DNA of 64,000 nucleotides from Procambarus clarkii (Eukaryota > Arthropoda > Malacostraca > Decapoda > Cambaridae): the NCBI RefSeq assembly GCF_040958095.1, contig NC_091173.1:17181241-17245240 (forward strand), read 5' to 3'. A program made the translations under genes and the position numbers. Positions 46,040 through 55,800 of the stretch are shown piece after piece; the first letter of the stretch is position 1; the number at the start of each line of letters is the position of its first letter. Under the pieces are notes generated by a model. That model saw only the letters and a list, made by a program, of their open reading frames with translations. It ran no database searches and was not told the DNA's origin.

Positions 46040-46730
46040 CATTAGAACCCTGCGTGTATGAATAGCAGGAGGAGGGGGGAGCGGGCTGGTGCTTGTGTTG
46101 GTTGTAGTGGCCCGGGGTTGGCGTCCGTGCTGGTCACAGGTCTGACAGACCTCCTCACTCACCACTGAATAGCAGTTACCCCAGGAAGATCACTCACGCG
46201 CCACGCAATTTCTTACACTTTTCACATGGTGCCTCGCATGTTAGGACACTTCTGCCCCACTTCTGACAGCTACTATTGTAATTACTTCTCCAAATTTTAG
46301 TGTCATTTGAAAAGGCAGCAAGTAACATTAAACAGTCCCAAGGTGTGGAATAAGATGAGGTCAAGAGGTTCTTACGATGTATGACTCGTTCTCAATCTCG
46401 ATAATTATCAAAAGAAGGCGTCAAGCCGGGAAGACTGTGTAGCCTGAACCTCAGTAATTTCGTATATCAAGAGCACGAGTTCTCATCGCCTTCACGCAAT
46501 ATTTCCTGCCAGATGTGGATGCCATGAGTAGAGTCGATGGAGCGCCTCACTGGGAAGCGGCTGCCATCCAAGACTTCCATACTTCAGTTGATATTTTTAA
46601 ACTACAGCTTTATTGATACTAATGTAGTGATGAATGTAATGACTCTCCGAAGCCTTACATTCTCCGTCTAATTTACAGAAGTTTAAGTGGTGTTGGTAAA
46701 TATATATAGAAGGTGGGGGGCTTGCGTTAG
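46040..46730. other. No gene recognised
   Basis: A G-rich patch (46070-46120) and unique-looking sequence. The phrase GGAAGCGGCTGCCATCCAAG near 46554 could be a LINE trace but is too short to support. Confidence 0.4.
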
Positions 46731-46734
46731 TTTT

Positions 46735-46830
46735 GTCATGTTGGTTGTGGTGGTGTTGGTTGTGGTGGTGTTGGTTGTGGTGGTGTTGGTTGTGGTGGCA
46801 CTGGTTGTGGTAGTGATGGCATTGGTTACG
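46735..46830. repeat. 15-bp minisatellite (TTGGTTGTGGTGGTG)
   Basis: Four near-perfect copies at 46741-46800 and degenerate ones to the right. The period is a multiple of 3, so His-Asn-Thr-rich open frames appear on the minus strand. Confidence 0.93.
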
Positions 46831-46839
46831 TTGGGATGA

Positions 46840-47860
46840 AATGAGCGAAGGCTTTGGTTGTTGTGGGATACTGGTGACGGAAGACCCCACTGAACTAATC
46901 TCTGGGCGACCGACCGTGTGAGTGTCCCCCCCCCCACCGCTCACCGCCCTCTACACGTAACCAGGGGACCAATAAGCACCATCTTACGGGGGGTTGGGGG
47001 GGTGGTGCCCCCCCACCAACAGTCCTTCAAAACAGAGTCCTTCTCCTCACTGTTTTTCTCTGTCGTCGTGTCTTTTTCTCTCATCAGTCAATCCTTCTCC
47101 CCTCTTCTGCTCTCTCCCTGTCAGGCATCAAGAGTCACTTTACCTGTGGCAGTAATTAGGTTGGTGGAGGGCAGGGAGGAGCGCCCTGGGCCGCTGCTCC
47201 CTCCTCATCAAGCTCAAACTTATTACATCAAAACTTTTAGCAATAGTTTGAAAAATATGCCCGCCCCGTTCTGTACGCGGGCCAGTTATCTAAGGTAGCT
47301 AATTGAAAGTCAGGCAGGTGCCTTTATTAACGTTCAGGGTAGTTTCGCATACTGCATTATACACACTGAAACTTTTTCCCCACTTCCGTTCATATTCCGA
47401 AAATCTTGTTAAATTATTATTAAGCCAAGCGCTTCTGGGAACGTAGCTGAGACCCCCAGTAAACATGAGATATTCTCCATGTTATTTTTATTCGGTATTT
47501 TTATATAAACTGTTCCCCAGAAGCGCTAAAACTAGGTCGTGGGTGTGGTGGGCGGAACAACTCATCTCCAATGATCTTCTCATAAGCTTATCACTTAAGA
47601 ATACAACACAGGGTTTGGAGCTTCGTTAACTGAAGGTATTATAAGAGACAGTTTACACTCCGCCCAAGAAAGCAAGCGGTGTGTACGCCTCGTGGAGTGG
47701 GACGAGTCAGTAAACTGTCGTCCACTTGACATATCAGACACTTGCGAGGGTTCCCTGTGGGTTACAAGCCATCATCAGAGGCTGCCTGACGATAGCAACG
47801 ACCGTCCTCTCAACTAATACATCTCATTTTGTACGTTAAGGTCCCCCAACGTACAAATTA
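46840..47860. other. No gene recognised
   Basis: C-rich and G-rich patches (46925-46935, 46988-47015) and a pyrimidine-rich stretch near 47035-47130. The 126-codon plus frame at 46918-47298 has no recognised motif. Confidence 0.45.
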
Positions 47861-47965
47861 CTAAACTACAATGAAAAGTAGCGGCTCATAAGTATGCACG
47901 TTTTCTATGCATCGGCAGGTTAGGTTAGGTGGGTGGCTTGGATTCGTACGTTTCTGGTTAGGAAA
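47860..47965 (+). repeat. TTAGGTGGGT-type dispersed repeat, copy 4
   Basis: CAATGAAAAGTAGCGGCTCA, TGCACGTTTTCTATGCATCG, GGTTAGGTTAGGTGGGTGGC and TTCGTACGTTTCTGGTTAGG. This is the clearest copy of the family in the window. Confidence 0.7.
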
Positions 47966-48005
47966 ATACAAAGTGTATTGTATAAGTATACAATACACTT
48001 TGTAT
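47966..48005. repeat. Perfect hairpin, 19-bp arms, 2-base loop
   Basis: ATACAAAGTGTATTGTATA at 47966-47984, loop AG, exact reverse complement at 47987-48005. The right arm is then repeated directly (TACACTTTGTATTGTATAC) up to 48028. Confidence 0.96.
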
Positions 48006-48489
48006 TGTATACACTTTGTATTGTATACGTTGTGTCAGATCTAGAGCAGGGCTGGTGTGTGAGCCTGTACACACTGGAGGGTCAGGCCTTGTCAGAAGTC
48101 TACTTGGCGGCGCAGATATTTACAGCCTGCAGTAGTCAAAATAGGAATTATATTAATATTTTGTAATTTCTAGAAAAATTTTTTTTTAACCCATGAAAAT
48201 ATGAAAGTGGAAGGGTGTTGATACGGTATCGTATAAGGACACAAACCGAGAGTCTAATACTGTCTTAATAATGCTAAGGAAGAAAAGATATACAATAAGT
48301 ATTATGGTATGTATTAGCGGACTAGGCCACCAGCGAGAGCAAGTTGCACTGCTACGACCGCAATAGTGCCAGCTGGTCAGCCCATCCCCAGGCAGTGTTG
48401 CTCCCTCGCACGGGGTCACACAGGGTATCTCTCGCTCACTGGTCTGGGTACTTGCTACTACAGTGGCTCCCTAGCGGGCATTGTCCATT

Positions 48490-48620
48490 GGAAGGGCAGG
48501 ACAATGATACCACAAGAACGTGATGAGTCTGAGAAAACATTAGGGTACTATCATGGGATTGAACCCGCGTCCTTGGATTCCTCCGACACGCGTACTGTCG
48601 ACTGAACCACGGTGAACTCA
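48490..48620 (-). mobile_element. tRNA-like sequence, probably a SINE head
   Basis: Minus strand: CGTGGTTCAGTCGACAGTAC (A-box-like) and GCGGGTTCAATCCCATGATA (B box). There is no convincing acceptor pairing. The 3' part could extend left to about 48440. Confidence 0.5.
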
Positions 48621-48734
48621 TCATGGTTCGTAAATAAGACGAAATTGGTTCGTAATTAGTACGGCATATAACATTTTCACATAGCTCAAATTAGCAAACA
48701 TTTCCGAGAAAGTATGTGTGTTTTATACACACAA

Positions 48735-48830
48735 TCGACTTGAGAATAGTCCAGGACGGACCGAAACGTCGTCGTCACTTCACTTTCTAGTGTGTGGTTT
48801 GGTCAACACACAGGTTATTGCTTTATTAAT
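48735..48830. mobile_element. Foldback element F3, half copy
   Basis: TTGAGAATAGTCCAGGACGG, ACCGAAACGTCGTCGTCACT and GTGTGGTTTGGTCAACACAC form one arm of the F3 family. The opposite arm is absent. Confidence 0.72.
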
Positions 48831-48924
48831 GGAGCTCAATGTGACTTAAGATGAGTTTACAAAAATCAAATATGATAATGCTAACATACTGATTATATAT
48901 AGTCGTAGTGGTCTGGTCAGTCGT

Positions 48925-49735
48925 GAGGCTTGGTAGATCACGTTAGTTGTTCCTATGCAAGTGAAACCAGTCTCAACGATTCCGTAGACTTGTTTATTTT
49001 TCATCGGCCATTTGCATTACTACCAATTATAAATGCCCTAATTGCTGCACAGAGTAAAGGGTCTCGAATCTCCTCTGTATGGATACCTTCACACATAAAT
49101 ATAACCCATCATAATGAGACAGACATTGCAGCCAAATTAGCGTGCAACAAAGATGAAGTTGCATTAGATCTAGGTATCCCCATCTCTGCTGTCAAAACTG
49201 TATTGGTCCAAACACTCAGTTCTGATAGGAAAGAAATTACTGACTCCCAACGACCTGAAAGTACTAGTATAAAAAGATATGATTTGTTCAGATCTGAAAC
49301 CTATATCTATGGGCAGCACAAAACGTCCACCAGACTGTGCGACACAGTGGTTGCCAGGATCAGGTTGGGTTACCGTTACCTGTGGCAGGTGGCTGCAGGT
49401 GACGGATATCCCAATCCTGAGCACTCCAGTTGCAAACTCTGTGAGCAGGAACTGCGGCACGATCTCCAACACTACATCACCGAATGCCCAGTTATTAGAG
49501 CTTTCAGACCAGTTGGCATGAGGTACCTGGAGCTTTGCAATTACTTTATCCACTCATGTTCTTGAGAATATCCTCACAATGTACCCAAAATTTGCCGGTG
49601 CAGGCTCTCGATCACATGACTCTGTATGACTCATCATCATGCGAGATGGGAATTTTAATATCACTTGGCTAGCTAGTACCTGTGGAGCACTTCATGTAGT
49701 CTAGGCCTGGTGTGTAAATGACCAGGTGCCCACTT
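48925..49735 (+). mobile_element. RNase H-bearing non-LTR retrotransposon, 3' fragment
   Basis: Contains only the C-terminal coding end (see 48930-49565) and about 170 bp of downstream sequence. It is the same lineage as the minus-strand copy at 52458-53510 but is clearly diverged. The upstream RT and endonuclease are missing. Confidence 0.8.
48930..49565 (+). pseudogene. RNase H-like and zinc-knuckle C-terminus of a LINE polyprotein
   Basis: From about residue 45 the frame reads SSVWIPSHINITHHNETDIA, the last RNase H motif (His of PSH and the Asp of ETD are the probable active-site residues). A spacer follows, then TVVARIRLGYRYLWQ and a Cys-His cluster CKLCEQELRHDLQHYITECP (C-x2-C ... H-x4-C). 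RNase H would remove RNA from RNA:DNA hybrids during retrotransposition; the Cys-His cluster probably binds nucleic acid. The earlier RNase H motifs are lost or cut off, so it is not functional alone. The first 30 or so residues are probably not part of the original protein. Confidence 0.82.
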
Positions 49736-49797
49736 AAAACAAAAATTATAGTAAACGATGCCACTTTCGTCACAAGAATCCATAAAATGTGTTATAG

Positions 49798-50118
49798 AAG
49801 GGTAGCATGTGTGTGGCAGGGGTGAGCATGTTTGTGACAGGGCTGGCAAGGGTGAGTATGTGTGTGTGGCAGGAGTGAGCGTGTGTGTGTGGCAGGGTTG
49901 GCAGGGGTGTGTGTGTGTGTGGCAGGGGAGAGCATGTGTGTGGCAGGGGTGAGCATGTGTGTGGCAGGGCTGGCAGGGGTGAGCATGTGTGTGGCAGGGG
50001 TGAGCATGTGTGTGGCAGGGCTGGCAGGGGTGAGCATGTGTGTGGCAGGGGTGAGCATGTGTGTGGCAGGGCTGGCAGGGGTGAGCATGTGTGTGGCAGG
50101 GCTGGCAGGGTTGCACAG
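49798..50118. repeat. Higher-order minisatellite (GTGAGCATGTGTGTGGCAGGG)
   Basis: A 21-bp unit GTGAGCATGTGTGTGGCAGGG alternates with a version extended by CTGGCAGGG, giving a 51-bp higher-order unit repeated at least three times at 49945-50100. The left end is more degenerate. Confidence 0.95.
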
Positions 50119-50119
50119 C

Positions 50120-50835
50120 TTGGCTGGCAGGTCACGTTACGACCGACAGGTTTCGAAAGAGTATATACTTCAGGACTTCACGCTCGGCCAGATCATCTTG
50201 GTAAATGTTACTGTTAATGCATTTAGTGATGACTCTCTTCCACTTAATATACACTATTAAATATCAGGAAAGTTTGATGCGATGTTGAATACCTTAGACC
50301 AGGTGAGAATTAACTTAAAGGCGATAAGTTAAACTAGGCTAAGTTTCGATTAAGAAAGTTACAGTTAGATCCACTGCTATTTGAAGCAACTGATTGCCCC
50401 ATTCATCCGTAGGTATGGGGAATGTTGTGAATAGCAAACTGAATCTACTTTATACTATAAATGTGAAATCACATTGAAACAATGGTATAAGAGTAAAGTC
50501 GCGTGTCTGGAGCTCCCAGAAACACGCACCACCAACTTGACCATGATGAGCTAAACTTATCAAAACCAATAATCCTAGTGAACTTACCCTCGGGAGTCAA
50601 GAGACGCGAGTTCAATCCCTCTTCATTGTCTCTACATTTTCTCTTGTATATATCACGTTATTGTGATTTTATTGCATATTGAGGGTGGGGAATATCATTG
50701 CCTGCACTAGTCTTCTATCCTAGCGCTGGGTAATGCAGGGCTGGGCGTCCTAGCATGGGGCTATACCAAATCAGCTAACAGTTAGTTGTTAGTATAAAAT
50801 CCACCAAAAGTTGCTAGGTTAGAATTGGCCACCAT
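50120..50835. other. No gene recognised
   Basis: The phrase GCGAGTTCAATCCCTCTTC near 50609 resembles a B box, but no A box or cloverleaf could be drawn. Confidence 0.45.
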
Positions 50836-50839
50836 TTGC

Positions 50840-51180
50840 TAGATTCAAATCGGTTGATGGTTGTAAGGATTACATCAGTTAACAGATGCTAGGCTCGAGT
50901 TAGGTAAGAGTTGCCAGGCTCGAGTCAGCTAAGAATTGCTAGGCTCGAGTCAGCTAAGAGTTGCTAGGCTCGAGTCAGCTTAGAGTTGCTAGGCTCGAGT
51001 CAGCTAAGAGTTGCCAGGCTCGAGTCAGCTAAGAGTTGCTAGGCTCGAGTCAGCTAAGAGTTGCTAGACTCGAGTCAGCTAAGAGTTGCTAGGCTCGTGT
51101 CAGCTAAGAGTTGCTAGGCTCGTGTCAGCTAAGAGTTGCTAGGCTCGAGTCAGCTAAGAGTTGCTAGGGTTGAATGAGTG
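50840..51180. repeat. 25-bp minisatellite, about 12 copies
   Basis: The unit is GCTAGGCTCGAGTCAGCTAAGAGTT. Central copies are nearly identical. Left-edge copies (GCTAGATTCAAATCGGTTGA and similar) are strongly diverged, so the array seems to have grown inward from old edge copies. Confidence 0.96.
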
Positions 51181-51639
51181 ACACAGTCAACAGAGCAGAA
51201 TCAGTATTGTGCAGATGAGGGAAGAGCAGGGGTGGGGTAGGGGGGCGGTCATCTGTCGAACTCTGCTCGACGCTCCGTCTCTGGGGGTCGGCACAGTCTT
51301 TGTTTGGAGAGAAGTATTTGAAACGTTCAGCAGCGTGGAATAACCACCAGGAAGGCGGGGTTTTCTTTCTTTCCCGCGTGCCTCAGGTGATTGGACTGGA
51401 GAAACTCGACTGGATCTCGTACCTAGCACAAGTAAAACATTATCTTAATTCTGAGCAGAGAATAAAGCCTCGTACGCAACGCTGACGGAAAAAAAAATAT
51501 TTTTAATATAATTTACGAGCATTGTTTTGTAGAAGAAAACAAAAAGTAAGCCTCACTTGCTTATTTTTGGTTTCTCATTTTCTGCATGCAAGAAAATAAG
51601 AAAAATGCGCGGGAAATAATGATGACGTGAAAATCTAAA

Positions 51640-51765
51640 TGCAGGAGGTGGGAGGGGGATGTAGATTAAAGGGTAAGGAAGGAGAGATGGAGGGGTGTGG
51701 GAAGGGTGAGGAAGGGAGCAGGTGAGGGAGGGAGGGAGAGAGGGAGAGATGCAGTCTCGAGGGAC
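51640..51765 (+). repeat. Polypurine tract
   Basis: GGAGG, GGGAGGG and GAGAGGG words dominate the plus strand. No tandem period is obvious. Minus-strand open frames rich in Ser-Pro-Leu result from it. Confidence 0.8.
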
Positions 51766-51769
51766 CTTT

Positions 51770-52200
51770 TGTTCTCCCTGTATTGTGGAGCCAAAGGCCT
51801 TTCTTGCCCCCGCCATCCACTTCTTCCGCCTCCTCTCTTTGAATGACGACGCGCGTTTAGATTCATTACCTTTTGTAACCAAAAAAACGAATGAATATCT
51901 GACTCTTAGAAAATTACATTTAAATTCATATTTTATACTTTTAAGTAAAAAAATATATAAAAATAATCCTTGATCTTTAGAATAAAATCTGGCGGGGCGA
52001 GGAAGGCCATAAAAAAGCTAGATTATCGTACCTTGTGACGTAGGCATCACTCCAGCCCTGGCAACTCTTGAGCCGCGGAGGCGAGTGAAGGGCTCGCTAG
52101 TTCTACCCCCAAGAAATAAATAATAATAATAATAAAATATCACGTTAGAGCCACTCACGTGTCGCGCAAGTGAAGCTCTAAAAGCTTATTGGTTGTATAC
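51770..52200. other. No gene recognised
   Basis: Short AT-rich run (51895-51975) then mixed sequence with a small (AAT)n patch near 52115-52135. Confidence 0.5.
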
Positions 52201-52202
52201 TT

Positions 52203-52289
52203 AGAGAAACACGCGCCATCGATGTCTATCGAACAGCCTACTATTATTTGTTTACCAGTTCGATAGACATCAATGGCGCGTGTTTCTCT
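52203..52289. repeat. Inverted repeat, 32-bp arms
   Basis: Arms 52203-52234 and 52258-52289 pair with a single mismatch around a 23-base loop. Arm core AAACACGCGCCATCGATGTC. The arms are CpG-rich and the loop AT-rich. Confidence 0.95.
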
Positions 52290-52457
52290 CCCCCCGGGTT
52301 TGATACATCATCGTTGAGGTGTTCTTTATTTAGAGATCCTCCGCTGATGCTCCGATATGTTCCGTCCTCTAAGAAGAGTTACCCAACACCTCCTCCGGGT
52401 ATGCCAGTGACTGGTGTCATGTGTGGTGCGGTCCTGGGCGCGGGCGGAGACTCAATT

Positions 52458-53510
52458 CAATGTCTTTCTTTATTGTTCACCCCATACCCATCCCGTAGGC
52501 GGTGGTGTAAAGGGTTACAGAGGTACATAATGGGTTCAGGAACTGAACCCTCTAGTTTGTTTAGCTAAGAAAATAACAATCTTTTGATGCTAGTTACACA
52601 ATTATTAATGTTATATATACATGTACACATACTCATACATACATGTACATGTACATACATATACATACATATACATATATACATACATATTCAATCCCCT
52701 ACACAATACATATACACATCAATAATCTTTTGTATCACAAGTGATTCAACAAGAGGCTCACAACAGTCACTATACAAGGCACTTTACATCTATGGTGAGT
52801 CACAGTTACTAGTCTTGCTCCACACCCACCCAACTGGGCGGCAGCTTTACAGTCATGTGCAGTCTGCACCTACAGTAAGCAAATTTTGAATACTTCGCTA
52901 AGATTTCGGGCAGCACATCATTATGAATGAAGTACTTACACATTTCTTGGACACCATTGATGGTGTTATCTTTGAATTCCGCGATTTTTTCACATTCCAT
53001 TATATAATGACGCAAAGTATGCGAATAGTTCTGCTAACATATGTTACATTTAGTCAAATCTACACCAGCAGATGTTATAAACTCCCAGAGGTACTTGTAG
53101 CCGAGCCTAAGCCTAGCAGTGGTAACATCTAGAAGTCTGCTAACCTTATTGGATGACCCATAGACGTGCGGTACTTCCTCCATAATAGAATGATGATAGA
53201 TGGAGTAACTAGTGTGAATTTCACTTTGCCTCAAGTCTCCGAAATTTAGTTGATGTTCCCGTAATATTACTGCCCTCAGGCTGTTCAAAGGCAGTCCAAA
53301 GTTGGAAATCAATTCCCTCTTTACGAGCAAAAGTTTTGGCCAACTCATCAGTTCCATCATGCATTTGGAGACCAATATGGGAAGGAATCCACAGGAGACA
53401 AACTCTGACTCTATCATTGATTATTTCATTATATCTGTGTCTAGCTTCAGAGATAACCACCTCACAGTTATGCCTTGGGGAGCTGAGGGCAGTCAAGGAT
53501 GACAAGGAGT
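52458..53510 (-). mobile_element. RNase H-bearing LINE, 3' half
   Basis: Minus strand: RNase H end (53505 to about 53300), post-RNase H region (53417-53034), Cys-His end and stop (53015-52809), then a 3' untranslated region of about 350 bp containing TACATGTA-rich sequence, GGGTTCAGTTCCTGAACC, GGGATGGGTATGGGGTGAAC and a final AATAAAGAAAGA. A 5'-truncated copy of only this 3' region was inserted at 62285-62478. Frames change at least twice, so it is inactive. Confidence 0.85.
52809..53505 (-). pseudogene. RNase H-like and Cys-His C-terminus of a LINE, frameshifted
   Basis: Three overlapping open pieces together cover the domain. The first gives SEARHRYNEIINDRVRVCLL, WIPSHIGLQMHDGTDELAK (RNase H His and Asp region). 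The second gives TTARLRLGYKYLWEFI and the start of the Cys cluster (CNIC). The third gives RHYIMECEKIAEF, EMCKYFIHNDVLPEILAKYS. The domain order equals that of the plus-strand copy at 48930-49565. Shifts lie near 53220-53417 and near 53015-53034. Confidence 0.82.
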
Positions 53511-53514
53511 TATT

Positions 53515-55220
53515 TCGGGGAGGGGAAAGTCGGATGGTTGTATGGTATTAAACGGGAATCAGTTCCTTTAATTCAGGCTTGGTCTCAGCCTCCCTCAACC
53601 ATCACGCCCGTGTCTACGATGTTAGTAACTACCACCGTTGAACTGCTAATAACTACCTCTGTTGTAACTGCTTGTAACTCGGCAATCTGCCACTTCGAAT
53701 AATATATCGCATTTTGACATCAAAATACCTAACGGACAAAATATGACGTATTATAAATCATAGTGTCTCACAAACCCGCCCCAAGTTACGTAGCTCCACG
53801 AGGCTGCCAAACATCCCAGCCATCATGAGCCGCCCAGAGCTACATAGTCCCGGGCTAACTGAAGTCAACATTAGTCAACACTATCAGTAGCACAACACGA
53901 AAAAGAAATAGAAAACGGAAACATAATCGATGCCAAGAACACTTAGAGGAGAGTGACAGGTGCCACATCAATGATGAGAGCCCGGGGTAGCTTGACTACT
54001 CTTCGTGTGGTCCACTACATTATCGCCAGTGGTCTGATACGTAGCGAGGTTTGAGAGACCAAAAGATGGTGTAGGGTTGCCTAGGATCTTTAAAGACAAC
54101 ATAGAGGCTTGGATGACCTGAGATCTAAGGTCACGGATGACTTAACGTACGCCTCTACTATGTACGTGGTGACGTACATAGTAGTACGTACATAGTTCCT
54201 CGGAGACCTTGAGAACCAACATCGATGTAACAATGACCATTGGTAGAGGGCCAGGGTGTCGAAGGCGACCAAAAGTGACTCGCATACAACTGTGGTTGGA
54301 ATCATTCGCAGCAGCTCATGTGCAGCTGGTGACTTAACGTTTGCCGCAACACAAAGAGGAGCAAGGACGCTTTGGACAGTGTTGCATCGCACATAAAGTG
54401 ACTATAGACGGTGTCGGAAAGCTATTTCTCTGGATCCCTTCTTACCAAAAGTTTGGATCACTCTACCTCTTCACTACACACGTTATTTGGTGATGTTTGC
54501 TTAGGGCATGAGTACAAGGTGCATAATAAACTATAAGTTAAGTTGTTTCATGTCACTTTGCCCTCCTCGTCACATGATAATCACGTCCTTCCTCGCCAGT
54601 TAATCCGTAATTCAGAGATGCTCTAATTTTAGCTGCCTTCTCTTCTGCTTCACCTCCCTCTCAAGCATTTACCTATTCACTTGTCTTCCTCCTTCCACCC
54701 CCCCCCCTTCCATTATCTCCTCGCTCACTTCCGCTCTCCAGTCATAATGGGTGACGCCTGATCTCTCTCACCACCCCTCTCCCACCCTCATCATCTCTAT
54801 TACCTTCTCCTGAGCTCCTGGCTCATTGTCACTATCTTCATCACACGTTTCCTCACAATTTTTCTCTCCGTCACACAATTCTTTAAAAAGAGATGGCAGA
54901 ATTAAGCTGCAGACTTTCTAAAAAATGTTGATAATCATAAAAATGAAATAAATAAAATAATATTAATTGTTATGTTTATAAAGCAAACCTTGAACAATGT
55001 TGGAGCGTGAGAAGGTGTATTGGGGTTTGTGTTACTGTGTCCGCGACCTTTAATATCACAGCATTTTGGGGAGTCTCCTTAAAAGTAACATATATGACCG
55101 CGTCATCGTTACTCTTGTAGTCAACTGTGTCTTGTTATTAACTATAATAACACATGTTAATATAGTTAACACATGGCACAGTTGACAACCACTTACGCTG
55201 CTTGTGCCTTCGTCCCAGCC
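53515..55220. other. No gene recognised
   Basis: Mixed-composition sequence; open frames up to 100 codons (54090-54392, minus) lack motifs. A C-run with CT-rich sequence is at 54690-54780. Confidence 0.45.
54155..54184. repeat. Perfect hairpin, 13-bp arms, 4-base loop
   Basis: CTACTATGTACGT at 54155-54167, loop GGTG, exact reverse complement at 54172-54184. A further partial direct copy (TACGTACATAG) follows. Confidence 0.95.
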
Positions 55221-55224
55221 CTTA

Positions 55225-55455
55225 CTAGCTGCCGCTCGCCCTCCGGGAGTGCACGAGTCCAAGGACTCACAATCGGGGATCCCGTGTTCGATTCCCGGGT
55301 GGGAGAGAACACGTTTCCTTTCACTTAATGTCGATGTTCGCCAGGCAGCAAATTGGTACCTGGGAGTTAGGCAACTGTTGTAGGGAGAGTCGCAGTTGGA
55401 CTTAGTGAGGACCTCGATACAAGCCATCCTGCCCCGATTAAATAAATAACAAATT
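55225..55455 (+). mobile_element. tRNA-like SINE, divergent
   Basis: A B box GTGTTCGATTCCCGGGTGGG (55281-55300) and a following body with CAGCAAATTGGTACCTGGGA and GTTAGGCAACTG, similar to the SINE A body. The A-box half is unclear. The end, with AATAAATAACAAAT, may be its tail. Confidence 0.6.
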
Positions 55456-55484
55456 ATCAATAGAAATAATTAAGCCGGGAAGAC

Positions 55485-55800
55485 TATGTAACACCGTCTG
55501 TGTCGTAGGGTATTTGGAAGGTCCTGAACATGTTGACCAGACCCACACACCAAAAGGTGAAGGGACGACGACGTTTCAGTCCGTCCTGGACCATTATCAA
55601 GTCCATTGTGATGAGACGAAGGAGGTTAAGGACAATAAATAGGCAAGAGAGAGAGAGAGAGAGAGAGAGAGGTGAGGAGATGGAAATTTTAGAGGAAGAA
55701 AAAGAGCAAGGCTTTTAAGGAACGGAAGGTAAGGTGTAATAATAGGAATAAGAAAAGGATCGTAAGTGAAAACAAGAAAAAGAAAAGGAAAGATAAAAGG
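55485..55800 (+). mobile_element. F3 half copy followed by (GA)n and a polypurine tract
   Basis: GTTGACCAGACCCACACACC, GGGACGACGACGTTTCAGTC and CGTCCTGGACCATTATCAAG form an F3 arm. The purine-rich part follows: GATGAGACGAAGGAGG, (GA)n at 55648-55671, then AAGGAAAGATAAAAG. The association with purine tracts repeats at 20975-21570. Confidence 0.7.

Noticed and set aside
46480..46620. LINE C-terminal trace near GGAAGCGGCTGCCATCC
   Set aside because: The resemblance is limited to a few residues and could not be extended in either direction.
47925..47945. Interstitial telomere repeat (TTAGG)n
   Set aside because: Only two TTAGG units in a row occur, as part of a dispersed repeat; there is no array.
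50590..50640. tRNA gene around GAGTTCAATCCCTC
   Set aside because: Only a B-box-like word is present; no A box or stem pairing could be found.
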